NCBI GenBank assembly: GCA_905221615.1 | Contig: CAJNDT010001313.1 | Coordinates: 62,001-126,000, forward strand | Direction: 5' to 3' | DNA: 64,000 nucleotides | Source of the DNA: Symbiodinium sp. CCMP2592 | Taxonomy: Eukaryota; Sar; Dinophyceae; Suessiales; Symbiodiniaceae | In this document: positions 10,132 to 20,348 of the stretch, piece by piece | Layout of the letters: each line of letters opens with the position of its first letter | Position numbering within the stretch: position 1 is the first letter of the stretch | Position numbers and translations under genes: made by a program | Notes under the pieces: model-generated | Database searches by the model: none | Seen by the model: only the letters and a program-made list of their open reading frames with translations | What the model was told of the DNA's origin: nothing

Positions 10132-13100
10132 ATGCCTCCCAAAGGGAAAGCGAAAGCCGCTCCTAAGGCTGGCCGCGGTCGTGGAGGTGGGGGTAAGGGC
10201 GGCGGCAACGCCGCTGCTCCTGATCCTGCTGCGGGCGGTCCCGCCGCTGCTGGTGTGAACTGCCGGCACCTTGGGCGGGTCATGGATGCCTTGACCGAGA
10301 TCTCTGGGAACACTGTGCTCTCGGATGTGAAGGACAAGCCCCCACTGCCAATCAGCAACTCCAAGGATTCTTCCACGATCGTGCCCCGGATTTGAATTAG
10401 CAACCAAAGCAGGGGCACACGACATATACAGGATTGTGTGCTCATAGGTCTTCTGAATTGCATGATCTACTCAGGCGCCTTTTGACCGTGACCAGATGAA
10501 GCATGCCCTGGGGAGCAAAGGTTCCTACACATGTGGAGGCAACCTGATGTGGATCGATTTGCTCACTTCCATCACTCCGAATGTGCCGGTGGTGGAGGCT
10601 ACGGTTCAGAAGAGCATGGACAAGTATTTTCCTTCTGCAAACATCAACTGGGAAATTGGCAAGGTCATCATCGGCTTGTTGCCGGCACAAGTTGAGTCAT
10701 TGGCTAATGGTGCACAGCCGACCTCCTTGCGGCTCATTTCCCCTGAAGAATACTTGCACGCCTTTGTGCTCAAGGTGGCTCAACGTGTGAAGGATGGGGC
10801 ACCCATGGGGGAGCTGAACCAGTGGTCGACCCTCATGCTGTCATTGCCGATGACCTTCCAGGTCGGTGCCAGCCCGGAGAAACTCTACTTTGCTGGAGTG
10901 ACAGCCCGGGAAAACTATGGGACTGGGTATGACCTCCTGTTCCGAAGCGCGGTGCAGAGAATCTATGAGCTGGGGGTTTACCGGGATTCCCAGCCGGGCA
11001 AGTTGACCCACAAGGAGATTGCTGCTCGCTGGAAGGCGAGCGTGACGTTCTCCACCATCACGGATGCGGACGAGACGATGCAGGACTGGGCCGGCTTCGT
11101 GTCCACGTGTATCTCGGTCTACGACCGCTGCTTGTCGAACCCCACGGTGTCACGCCTCATTTTGGATGCTGAAGAGCGTTGGGGAAAGCAAACACCTTGG
11201 GACTCGGTGGGGAAACTGGACACTCTGTGTTCCAAGTGCACGAAGTCGATCGGGCGCTCCGACCCAGGCTCGGCCACAGACAGGATGTGCTGGGTGATCC
11301 GGGCAGTGCATGATTTCTATGACTCGGAGCAAATTCAGAAAACCCAACTGAGCACTCGGAACTTCTCCGGCAAGGGGCTCTACGGCCACAAAGGGACATG
11401 TGACATTTTGCTCTACAAGTATGGGCTGGGCATCTACATCAAGGACTACCTTGAGGGCACGATCATCGACGCGAACCAGAAGGCTGTCATTCGCTCAGTG
11501 TTCGATGATCATGAGTCCTACCGGAAAGCTTATGGGCAGCATGGCCACATGGAGGACTATGACGTCTCCTGGCTAGGCTCACTCTGCCAGCCGGCTCGGA
11601 CAGCTTGCGGCCTGCTGAAGCAGCTGGTCTACACAGTGGAGGAAGACGCAAGGCTCAAGCGCATGCTGCATGCAGGGGCCTCCTGTGCCGATTGGCTTGA
11701 CCATGATGAGCTGTCGGAAAAGACGGGACCTTTGAAGTCAGAGATGCTGGCCCTGAGCAGCCTGGAAAGGGCTGTTGTAGAGGAGACGCCGGTGGTGAGC
11801 ACGCCGCAGCAGAAGATGCAGGACAGCATTGTGCATACACTGAAGGTGTCTGGCAGCGAGGAATCCATGGAGAGCCACGTCCGGTCCCTGCCCGAGGCAG
11901 ACCTCGCCCGCATCATGGAGGCCATCACGTATGCGAAGCAGCATGTGAGACAATTCATCAAACTTTTCGTTGATGACGAAAAGGAAAAGCTTGTCTTGGA
12001 TGCCTTGAATGAGTCCTCCCTGACGCGCATTGCAAAGTCCGAGTTCTTGCTCACATGCTTTGACGTCAAGAACTCTGGTGAACCTGTTACATGTCCTCAC
12101 ATTCGTGTGGCCCCGTTGAAAAACGAGAGACTGCGACGCTGCATTCAGCGAACGTGCAAGTTTATGAGCAGCCCAGACGGCCTGCCGGAGAACATGGCAT
12201 TCATGGTGTTTGACGGGGGAAAGTTCGGGAACCTGGCGCCGATCATGAGTCAGTTTGTGGACAGCAAGGGCACGGCGATGCCGAAGCAGACCCGGACCAT
12301 CAGCATCTGCTACGAGGAGAATTCCGTGATTCGGCGCATGGAGCGCTATCGGACCATGACCTCATTGCAGCAGCTGGAGAGCTGTCATCTTGCCGCTTGA
12401 ACTCATGTCCCTAAGAAGATAAGGTATGCTTCCCTTACTAACTAACTCAGCAGTGTGGGGCTGAATCCAAGACATCAGAGGTGTACAACTGTGGGATCAA
12501 TCTGCCCGGCATGAAGAAAAGACGCAACCGGTGCTACTACAGCGGGACCTCCCACGGACAGGTCATTCAGAACGTTGTGCTGCCGACGGATGCAGAAGTG
12601 TGGACAACATCTTTTGCGAACAAGAAGGCAGGATATGAAAACCGAGTTAGGGGGTTACCACTTATTATGTACTTCCACCCGCGCCTGATGTTGAGGCGAT
12701 CTACGACCGCCTGCGAGTGGACGTGGGGGGAACGACCGCGGGAGGAAGTGCGGATGTCCAGAAAAGGACCGAGGAGACGATCGAGCCGGTGAACTTCCAC
12801 TCGATGCCCCTGAACTTGTACAGGGAGATCCTGGAGGTGGATACAAAGCCGAATGCCATCCTTGACTGGACTGTGGGGGACTCTCAGTTCGCTACCGTGG
12901 CTCTTGAGTGTCAGATCTCTTACGTGGGGGCCTGCTTCTCCGAGACTCACCAAAATGAGGTCTACGAGCGCTTGACTGCCTTGACTCTCAAGAAAATGCA
13001 GACCGAGGGCTCCGGCATGCTGTACCGACCGTATTTGGCAGAGCTGCTTTCCGGCAGCACGCAGAGGATTGGGGGTGGTGGGACAGAGACCACCTCAGGC

Positions 13101-13313
13101 TCAGGCCGTGGCGGACGTGGCCGAGGAGGGCGTGGGCGAGGCCGACCTCCAGCACCAGATAATGGCAGTGGTGACGGCAACAATAACAGTGGTACTGTTG
13201 CCGGTACCGGCAATGGCAGCGGTACCACCGGCAATGGCAGTGACTTGGAAGCTGCTTTAGCAGCCAGGATCGAAGCGTTGCGCAGGGAAGGTGCTTCTGC
13301 TGATGCTGCTTGA
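10132..13313 (+). CDS. Spliced RGG-rich protein with degenerate methyltransferase-like C-terminal motif
   Basis: Exon 1 (10132-10380) starts MPPKGKAKAAPK and is rich in glycine and basic residues. A phase-0 intron 10381-10474 (GT...CAG) joins it to the main exon, open from 10475 to 12400. A further intron ends at 12450 after a canonical branch site TACTAAC and CTCAG; its donor is unclear (12377-12423). The next frame, from 12451, runs into a frame change at a run of five G (12650-12654), then continues to 13313. The last part contains AILDWTVGDSQFATVALE followed by SYVGACFSETHQNEVYERL, which resembles the motif I region of beta-class amino-methyltransferases (DpFaGsGtt...aA.l.gr.yiG.e....y...a..Rl) with key glycines lost. 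The C-terminus has RGGRGRGGRGRGR and Gly-Asn-Ser tracts. A role in nucleic-acid binding is likely; methylation activity is doubtful. Confidence 0.55.
10381..10474 (+). other. Intron, GT-AG, phase 0
   Basis: Begins GTGCCC after the codons ACG ATC and ends CTCAG before GCG CCT. Removing it joins the 10132 frame to the long downstream frame without a shift. Confidence 0.55.
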
Positions 13314-13604
13314 TGATGCAGCTTTGGATTCTGCGACAGGAAGCCGAAAGTATGATTTCGGTTCGGAGACAGTCTCAGCTGTCGTTTTTGATTTTGATTA
13401 GGCTGACAGATGAAGACAAGCCGGATGTCCTGCCGAGAACTCTTAAGTCTTCCGTACCTCTGAGATTGGAAGAAATAGAATAATAATGAATCATTCAGGA
13501 GCAGGAAGCAGAGCTCGAAAGTGCACTCTTTTGTTCGGTGATCTGCTCCCCACGTGGCCCTGTAAGCGGTCTGGTTTTCCATTTCACAGGGGATGCATCA
13601 ACAC

Positions 13605-14072
13605 TGAGCCGATGTCTGGACCCAGCGCTTGGAGCAGGAAATGCCTTCGCTTCGTTAGTTAGTGCTTTTGTGTCAGCGTATGCGCCTTTGACTTGGATAT
13701 CGGCAGGCGATGGCTGGATCTTTTCATGAAGCAGCCGGGTCCTAAGCGATGTGCCAATCCTGAGCCGATGTCTGGACCCAGCGCTTGGAGTAGGAAATGC
13801 CTTCGCTTCGTTAGTTAGTGCTTCTGTGTCAGCGTATGCGCCTTTGACTTGGATATCGGCAGGCGATGGCTGGATCTTTTCGTGAAGCAGCCGTGTCCTA
13901 AGCGATGTGCCAATCCTGAGCCGATGTCTGGACCCAGCGCTTGGAGCAGGAAATGCCTTCGCTTCGTTAGTCAGTGCTTCTGTGTCAGCGTATGCGCCTT
14001 TGACTTGGATATCGGCAGGCGATGGTTGGATCTTTTCGTGAAGCAGCCGGGTCCTAAGCGATGTGCCAATCG
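13605..14072. repeat. Three tandem copies of a 156-bp repeat
   Basis: Units start at 13605, 13761 and 13917 and differ at only a few positions each. 156 is a multiple of three, so both strands stay open; the minus-strand frame 13495-14262 would encode a 52-residue repeat. The array ends 95 bases before the methyltransferase start codon, so an upstream regulatory or promoter-spacer role is as likely as coding. Confidence 0.9.
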
Positions 14073-14166
14073 GAGTTTCTGCTCGCATGGTTTTGTCAGT
14101 ATATACTTCCAGCCAGCGCGGCTTAGAGAGCGACAGGCGCCAATTGTTAGACTTCTGTGATAAATC

Positions 14167-15666
14167 ATGGATGATTGGGATGTTCCGCCGGTGTTCTCCG
14201 GGGAGAAGCCTAAGCCTAGGAAGGCTGTGGCGAAGCAGCGAGCTTCTTCGGCTCCAGCTCACTCGAAGCCTCAGATGACAATGGCAGCTTCTTCAGTTTC
14301 AGCTTGCAGCAAGTCGAGTATGAGCAAGCAGCCACCTTCTTCAGTTCCAGCTTCTGGCAAGAAGGGATGGATGAAGCGGCCAGCTGCTTCAGTTCCAGCT
14401 TCCGGCGAGGAGAGTGCGATCAAACTGCGAGCTTCCTCAGCTTCAGCTCGGAAGTGCCCTGTCATGATTCCGGAGGTCCCAGTTAGTGTTGCCCAGGGGA
14501 AGACCGACAAATCAGGCAAGCGGAAGAAGGAGTGTGCTGCCACTTCGAGCTCTTTGTCAAAGGCTCCACGCGTGGAAGCGGTCATGAGCAAGAACCGCAA
14601 TTGCCAGGTACCTTCAGCAGGTTTCAGCGTGGCCCCCAACGGCAAGCGGCCCATCCTTGTGGGTAGTGCCTGCTCGGGCTGGGCAACCGAAGCCCAAGCC
14701 CTGGCAAGGCTTGGCATTCCGTATGTTCAGAAGTTTGTTTGTGATTCGGATGATCGAGTCAAGAAGTTTCTCCTGAGCAATATGGCACCGGAGTTCTACT
14801 ATGACAATGCCCACTCATCCGACTTTTGGCAGGCACCCTACACAGATATCTTTCTTGCAGGTGCACCATGTCAACCGTGGAGTCAAAACGGAGCTCGTGG
14901 AGGAAGCTCAGATGAGAGATCGAGTGTTCACCTCCCTGTCATCGGCTATATCGATCGCTGCCGACCGCGGGTCTGGATTTTGGAGCAGGTGCCGCAGTGG
15001 CAGAAAAGCGACAAGTCGGACTACAAGGAAGTGATGACGTTCCTTCGCAGCCTGAAGGATCCTTCAGGGCATCCAGCCTACGTGGTGCATGAGAAAAAAC
15101 TGGATGCCATGTCGTTTGGGCTTCCGCAGCGCAGGGTGAGATTGTACGTCGTGGGGATATTGCGCAAGCTTCGCTCCAGTGACACATTTCCAGTGGAAGG
15201 CGAGAAGAACATGCAGCAAGGAACAATGCAGTCCATCCTTGAGCACCCTGCTCCATCCATTGTCCCGAAGTTAGCAGACATCCCGGCGTCCGTGCTGAAG
15301 GGGAAAACCTCCAGCTACAACCTTACGAAGGCGTTGAGGAACATCCAGAAGAAGGACAAGGGCAATCCGTTCGAGAAGATGTATGTCGTAGATTTGGCCT
15401 CGGGCTTCCAGAATCCTCTGGTGTGCGATGGCTTTTTCCCAACCTTGACAGTTGCCCGATGCACAGGCCTGGCGTACTTCAACCTGCGCTTGAATCGGCA
15501 TCACACAGCCAAGGAGCTGTGCCGAGTCCAGGGAATGAACCCTGACATGTTCAATTTACAAGAGATCTCTGAAAGGGATCTTCTGCACATGTGCGGGAAC
15601 GCCATGGCAGTTGACATCGTCGTAGGCATTCTGCGTGCTGTTCTGCCGTTCTTGCAGAATGCGTGA
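14167..15666 (+). CDS. C5-cytosine DNA methyltransferase
   Basis: 499 codons, a single exon. It would transfer a methyl group from S-adenosylmethionine to carbon 5 of cytosine in DNA. All main motifs of the family are present in order: motif I LVGSACSG (164-171), motif IV GAPCQPWSQNG with the catalytic cysteine at about 235, motif VI WILEQVP (270-276; EQV in place of the usual ENV), motif VIII QRRVRLY (321-327), motif IX RHHTAKELCRVQGM (444-457) and motif X GNAMAVD (477-483). The region between VIII and IX, the target-recognition domain, is about 115 residues. The first 150 residues are a basic serine/alanine linker with repeated ASSVPASGKK-like units and no chromatin-reader domain. Capture of such enzymes by retrotransposons in dinoflagellates and charophytes has been reported; here the neighbours are a tyrosine recombinase and long inverted repeats. 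Probably active by sequence. Confidence 0.93.
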   Translation: MDDWDVPPVFSGEKPKPRKAVAKQRASSAPAHSKPQMTMAASSVSACSKSSMSKQPPSSVPASGKKGWMKRPAASVPASGEESAIKLRASSASARKCPVMIPEVPVSVAQGKTDKSGKRKKECAATSSSLSKAPRVEAVMSKNRNCQVPSAGFSVAPNGKRPILVGSACSGWATEAQALARLGIPYVQKFVCDSDDRVKKFLLSNMAPEFYYDNAHSSDFWQAPYTDIFLAGAPCQPWSQNGARGGSSDERSSVHLPVIGYIDRCRPRVWILEQVPQWQKSDKSDYKEVMTFLRSLKDPSGHPAYVVHEKKLDAMSFGLPQRRVRLYVVGILRKLRSSDTFPVEGEKNMQQGTMQSILEHPAPSIVPKLADIPASVLKGKTSSYNLTKALRNIQKKDKGNPFEKMYVVDLASGFQNPLVCDGFFPTLTVARCTGLAYFNLRLNRHHTAKELCRVQGMNPDMFNLQEISERDLLHMCGNAMAVDIVVGILRAVLPFLQNA

Positions 15667-15794
15667 TTTTGGATGGCAGCGGGGCCAGGATAAAAGGGAA
15701 GAGCCGCATGACTGCGTATGTTTTGGAGAGAGCAACTCCTTATGGCCCAGGGGCGTCCTGTTTATATAGCCGCAGACCGCGCCTACCCCTGCTA

Positions 15795-16133
15795 GAACAA
15801 GGGGGGGCGCCCCCTATTGTTTTTAAAGGGGCTGGTGTTTGTATGTTTTCTTGGTCCTTCTTGTAGGCAACACTACACGATGTCTGGAAGCCGGTCATAT
15901 CCGTGGATGATCAGTATATAGAAAGATACATTCCCCTATCCCTTTTAAAACAAGTGGGGGCGCCCCACTATGTATTTATGGGGGTCTGGAAACGTCTATG
16001 GCGTTATAAACAGGACACCCCTGGGCCATAAGCGGTTGCGCTCCTGGTTTCATCCATTGTCATTGTGTCTCATCCCAAAACAGGAGGGGGCGTACCCTGT
16101 TGTTTTTATGGGGGTCTGGAAACGTCTATGGCG
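15795..16133. repeat. Family of GC-rich hairpins with variable stems
   Basis: Three related hairpins near 15798, 15951 and 16075. All share the frame (A)ACA-stem-GGGGGCG-stem-T(A/G)TTT-TAT, but the paired bases differ: CAAGGGGGG/CCCCCTATTG, AAGTGGGG/CCCCACTA, CAGGAGGG/ACCCTG. Two also share GGGGGTCTGGAAACGTCTATGGCG. They follow the methyltransferase gene directly and could serve as 3' processing or stability signals. Confidence 0.65.
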
Positions 16134-16490
16134 CCCAAAACAGGAGGGGGCGTACCCTGTTGTTTTTATTCCCGGCGGGGTGGGCCATAAGCGGTTGCGC
16201 TCCGGGTCTCGTCTGTATATCCCAAAACAGGAGGGGGCGTACCCTGTTGTTTTTATTCCCGGCGGGGTGGGCCATAAGCGGTTGCGCTCCGGGTCTCGTC
16301 TCTATATATCCCAAAACAGGAGGGGGCGTACCCTGTTGTTTTTATTCCCGGCGGGGTGGGCCATAAGCGGTTGCGCTCCGGGTCTCGTCTCTATATATCC
16401 CAAAACAGGAGGGGGCGTACCCTGTTGTTTTTATTCCCGGCGGGGTGGGCCATAAGCGGTTGCGCTCCGGGTCTCGTCTGTTTCTCCCAA
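16134..16490 (+). repeat. Tandem repeat of 87-89 bp, four copies
   Basis: Units begin CCCAAAACAGGAGGGGGCG and recur at about 16134, 16221, 16310 and 16399, each ending GGTCTCGTCT with a short TAT run. Each unit contains the AACAGG/CCTGTT hairpin described for 15795-16133. The last unit decays after 16480. Confidence 0.9.
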
Positions 16491-17083
16491 AACCCAGCTG
16501 TGGGAACCAGTATAGCGGGCGAACCCTGTTGTGTTTATTCCCGGATTCCCGGTGGTGTGAGGCATTGGTTCTCGTCTATGTATTCCAGGATGTCTTGTTT
16601 TAATTGTTTTAATTCCATGTGGTGCTGAAGAGTACCTATAAGTCTTGGACGAGTTTTAATTCCCTGTGGTGCTGCAGAGTACCTAAGTCTTGGGATGTCT
16701 TGGGCGAGTATCATGACTAGTTGCGCAGCTCCTGTCATCATGCATTAACGAGCTTTGCACTGCCCAGGTCGGATCTGGAAAGATTGGCATCGAATGGACT
16801 GCAATGCCAGGCTCGCGGCATCTCCAGTCCCAGCTTCATGATTTGACTGAGACAGAGCTGTGCACAGATTACTGCCGTGAAGTAAGATCAGTATAGAATC
16901 TTGACGTTTGCATGAGTTGCTTGCTCTTTTTCCTGGCAAGAGTGGCTCTGCCTGTGTGTGTGTTGTCGAACGATGCTTAAACTTCAATAACTCCAGACTT
17001 GAAGGAGATATGTTCTGCAAGTGGAGGGACGGAGCAATGAACGGGAAGTGTGTTTGAAGTGGGTTCTATAGATACTACTGATA
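16491..17083. other. Intergenic stretch with two core copies of the arm hairpin
   Basis: No gene. Two GGTGCT-GAAG-AGTACC type motifs occur at about 16621 and 16668 (the second with GCAG in the loop), the only copies I found outside the arms. They lie in a short direct repeat containing TTTTAATTCC and TAAGTCTTGG. Confidence 0.7.
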
Positions 17084-18523
17084 ATGGAACCTGACATGGA
17101 GCAGCCTTGGCCGGCTGCGTCAACTTCCAGCGTAGCTCGGAAGACCTTTGGTGAGAGTACGACTACGACGACTCTGCCAGATGCAGCATATGTGGACACC
17201 ATTGAAGCTGCATACCGACGTCGGCAAAAGGCTTGGGAAGCCGAGTTTTTGTTGGATCCTAAGCAGCCAGCGTTGGGATCTTGGCTCTTGGGACAGCGCG
17301 TCCAGCCAAGATGCTTCGCCTTGGTTTGTATATGCTGCCGAGCCTTCGAAGGCAAGGACTTGCCATCGGAGTCTGGTAAGGACTTCAGTACGCTTTGTGG
17401 TACTTGGGCCAGAGGTAGAGCAATCAGCTCCGTGCAAGATCTTCGCAAATGGCTTGTTTCGAAGCATGCCAAAAGTCCGGAGCACCAACGTGCAACTTTG
17501 AGTTTGTTGACACATGGAGGAAAAGTGGAAGATGATGACTTGCAGAATGCGCCATCTGTTAGCACGATCATGAAAGTTTGGGGCCAGTTGCACAAGGGCG
17601 CCAGCTGCAGAGCTGTTGCTGCAGAACAAGGGAGCTTCGGCAGCAGACACAAAGTGGAGCGGCTGTGCCTTTGCCTTGCCAAGGCATGTTTGGAGAGAGA
17701 GAGAGAGTCCTTGCGCAAAGTCCGGGTAATGGCTCTCCACCAGGACGTGCGCAAGGGAGTCTTGCAGGTTCGATACAGCGCGACGCTGGAAGATTGGTCT
17801 GTGCAGACAGGCCTTCTAGGCCTGCACCTGCAGCCAGGCACCCTCTCGAATGAACTCTCCATTAGTTCACATGAGGTGCTCAAACGTTTCTGCACCATCG
17901 ATGGTCGGCTGGATGACAGCCTCTTGCAGAAGATCGCAGACTCCGTGGAACTCCTGGATGCTGATGGGGCATCGGATGAACAACGTTGCCTCCGACTGCT
18001 GGGGCAGGACTACTTGAAGAATGTGAAAGTCTGCATCAAGGATCCAACGCACTGTGCGCGGCGTTTGAGTACGCACCCATGGGCAGCAGACCCGGTGCTG
18101 TCGCAGGTCTACGGCATGTACATTTCATCGCCGGACTCCATGACCAATTTGCTCCAGCATTCTTTCGACTTGAAGGGTCTCTTCGCTGGAAACGTGGATG
18201 AGCTGACTGGGGATATTGCTTTGAGCGAGCAAACACGGAAGAGAATCCGGTGTTTGGACTACTGTCCACATCGTTTCGAAAGCTCTTGCAAACCTTTAGG
18301 GAGATTCTGTGTGCTATTCGATGCGATATGGAGGTCGGCGCTAGACGTTGTCGTCAGGAGACAGGGATCAGTGCCAGCTGCTAAGGCGGAACAGTTCCTT
18401 CGGGAGGCGAGTGAGGAGACGCTTCTCCAACTGGCATTGCTAGCAGATGCAAGCCTTCAGTCTCTCGAGCTCGTCCGCTTTCTCGATGCTGTCACTTGGT
18501 TCATTACCAGGGCTAAGTCATAA
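17084..18523 (+). CDS. Unknown protein, possibly N-terminal part of a transposase-like protein
   Basis: 479 codons with good coding character throughout and no opposite-strand rival of equal quality. No firm family. The segment CIKDPTHCARRLSTHPW (about 320-336) and a later SSCKPLGRFCVLFDAIWRS have the flavour of hAT transposase core motifs (an H-containing block, then an RxxR/W block), but no DDE triad can be assigned by eye. The frame ends 18523 and overlaps the next gene (18447-20348) by 77 bases in a different frame. A short unrecognised intron or a frameshift could make the two a single protein of about 1,090 residues. Confidence 0.6.
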   Translation: MEPDMEQPWPAASTSSVARKTFGESTTTTTLPDAAYVDTIEAAYRRRQKAWEAEFLLDPKQPALGSWLLGQRVQPRCFALVCICCRAFEGKDLPSESGKDFSTLCGTWARGRAISSVQDLRKWLVSKHAKSPEHQRATLSLLTHGGKVEDDDLQNAPSVSTIMKVWGQLHKGASCRAVAAEQGSFGSRHKVERLCLCLAKACLERERESLRKVRVMALHQDVRKGVLQVRYSATLEDWSVQTGLLGLHLQPGTLSNELSISSHEVLKRFCTIDGRLDDSLLQKIADSVELLDADGASDEQRCLRLLGQDYLKNVKVCIKDPTHCARRLSTHPWAADPVLSQVYGMYISSPDSMTNLLQHSFDLKGLFAGNVDELTGDIALSEQTRKRIRCLDYCPHRFESSCKPLGRFCVLFDAIWRSALDVVVRRQGSVPAAKAEQFLREASEETLLQLALLADASLQSLELVRFLDAVTWFITRAKS

Positions 18524-20348
18524 AGATAGAACCAGACTAGGATTGATTTGGATCCACCAACACTGGGAGATAAATAATAGCAAAGCTCCGAAACCTAAGG
18601 AGTCGTATGATCCGGCTTTGATGTTTCAAGCTTTGAGCGACTTCTTGCACAATATCGATGTGCTGTTCGTTCATGAGGAAGTGCTTTCCTATGGGCATAC
18701 AGAGATCATGATAGAACACCTTCGCAAGGAGCGCGTGGCCCGTCTGCCTGACGGCATCAAGGTGCTGGGCGGTGCAGGGAAGCTGACGGACAGGATGATC
18801 CGTTCATGCTTGGACCGCATGTGTGGATGGGTTACCCTCGCCACGAAACGTCTTCAGGCGGAGTTTCCTCAATATCAGACAGTGCAGGCCTTCCATGTTT
18901 TCGACCTAAGTTGCAATGTGCGCAAGTGCGAGGAGCAGACCGATCGGCATGAAGTGCGCAGAGCAGAATTGCAAAGATTGGCCCAGGTGTTTCGTGTTGA
19001 TGCGGACGAGTTCAAGAAACAATTCCAACTCTGCTTCTACAACGCACAGAACTTTCTCAAGTCAGGGCAGGCAAATTCCAACTTGGAGGCCTGGGTTATG
19101 ACCCGCAAGAAGTTCGCCAACCGGGGCTTGCGCCATCAGTGCCATCATGACCTGGCGGCCCTGGATGTCGTCTTGGCTCGATACTGTGCCTTCCATGGTG
19201 CCTCCACTTCGCAGGTGGAGCAGCACTTCAGCATCTTTGAGCGCTTGGTCTGTAAGGAGCGCTCCCACATGATTCTGGAGATGCAAGAGGGCACACTTCG
19301 CTTGGGTCTCAAGGGCCCGGAGGAAGCGGTGGCCCAAGACGCGGCGAGAATGTGGATGTCAACCTATGGCAAGCCCAGGCTTTGCAAAGGACCTCGGCTT
19401 CAGACACGACTGCCACAGAAGCAGAAAGGCAGTGAAGCTGAATGGCGGCACAAATGCAAGACACAGTCCAAGCATTTGGGACAGCTTAAGAAGCGCAGAA
19501 GCAAAGATGAGATTGTGCAGGCAGCATCTGCTGCTGCTTCACGACAATGGACTGAGCGGCACGATCGAGAGCTGAAGACGCTGGACCAGCTCGCTCGGGA
19601 CAACAAGGTCAAGGCATTGGTTGCCAATGAGCTTCTACCCGAGGAGATCACGACTGACCAGAATCTTCTTCAGGATTGCGAGCAGAGGTTGAAACTTCTG
19701 AGAGAGACGGAGAAGGGCCACAAGAACAAATGGCGAAAAATCAATGAGAATGTGGAGCGGCAGCAACATACATTGGCGGACTCCCGGTTCTTTGTGGATA
19801 TTCCTGCGGATTGCCAGCAAGCATGTTTCCAAGACGTGCTGCGCGTGTTCTGCCAGAAGAAGATTGAGGTGGTAGGGCGGCCAGCTGCAGGCTACTATTT
19901 GCTCCCGAGCATGGCGATGGAGGCTTCAGCTTCTTGGATCTACGCAGTGTGTGCGGGCCGCTGCGTTTGCAACTGTGAGTTTGCGGCCTCTGAAGGCACC
20001 AAGGGTGTTGTGTTGGCATACACAAACGCCACCAAGTCTCGACGAAGGATTTGTCTGACTAGTGAGTTTCAGAGAGTCCATTCGGAACAAGCAAGAGCCC
20101 TGGAAGATGTGGCAGGCTCACCAACTTCGCACTGGAAGCTGATTTCTGAGCTTCAGTTCTTGGAGGCGGTCAGCGAGAAGAAGAAGTCGGAATCGGCATT
20201 CTTTCACATGGCCATTGTCACAGACAGCATGAAGCAGAATGATGCTGTATACAAGAACCGACCCAATGCTTTCACCATGTTCAGTTTCCTGCAGTTTTTT
20301 GCAAAGGCAGATGTCCCGCGTTGCAGAGAAGGTGTTTGTGGGAGGTGA
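18447..20348 (+). CDS. Large protein with hAT-like C-terminal dimerisation motif
   Basis: 633 codons from the first ATG; likely true coding begins near 18530, as the first 25 residues are the overlap with the upstream frame. At about residues 250-285 it reads STSQVEQHFSIFERLVCKER, which resembles the hAT family C-terminal dimerisation block (..S.s.vER.FS....l....R..l). After it comes a lysine- and arginine-rich coiled region (about 330-450), then a compact C-terminal domain with several cysteines (CAGRCVCNC). It is in the same direction as the upstream 479-residue frame. A transposase-derived function is possible but unproven. The recombinase gene faces it from the other side, tail to tail, 436 bases away. 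Confidence 0.55.
   Translation: MQAFSLSSSSAFSMLSLGSLPGLSHKDRTRLGLIWIHQHWEINNSKAPKPKESYDPALMFQALSDFLHNIDVLFVHEEVLSYGHTEIMIEHLRKERVARLPDGIKVLGGAGKLTDRMIRSCLDRMCGWVTLATKRLQAEFPQYQTVQAFHVFDLSCNVRKCEEQTDRHEVRRAELQRLAQVFRVDADEFKKQFQLCFYNAQNFLKSGQANSNLEAWVMTRKKFANRGLRHQCHHDLAALDVVLARYCAFHGASTSQVEQHFSIFERLVCKERSHMILEMQEGTLRLGLKGPEEAVAQDAARMWMSTYGKPRLCKGPRLQTRLPQKQKGSEAEWRHKCKTQSKHLGQLKKRRSKDEIVQAASAAASRQWTERHDRELKTLDQLARDNKVKALVANELLPEEITTDQNLLQDCEQRLKLLRETEKGHKNKWRKINENVERQQHTLADSRFFVDIPADCQQACFQDVLRVFCQKKIEVVGRPAAGYYLLPSMAMEASASWIYAVCAGRCVCNCEFAASEGTKGVVLAYTNATKSRRRICLTSEFQRVHSEQARALEDVAGSPTSHWKLISELQFLEAVSEKKKSESAFFHMAIVTDSMKQNDAVYKNRPNAFTMFSFLQFFAKADVPRCREGVCGR

Noticed and set aside
13495..14262. 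Minus-strand protein of 52-residue repeats
   Set aside because: The frame is open because the 156-bp tandem unit has a length divisible by three; the plus strand is equally open and there is no other sign of coding.
16134..16490. Regular 88-bp repeats as a CRISPR array
   Set aside because: The units are contiguous tandem copies with no unique spacers, no cas genes and a eukaryotic context.
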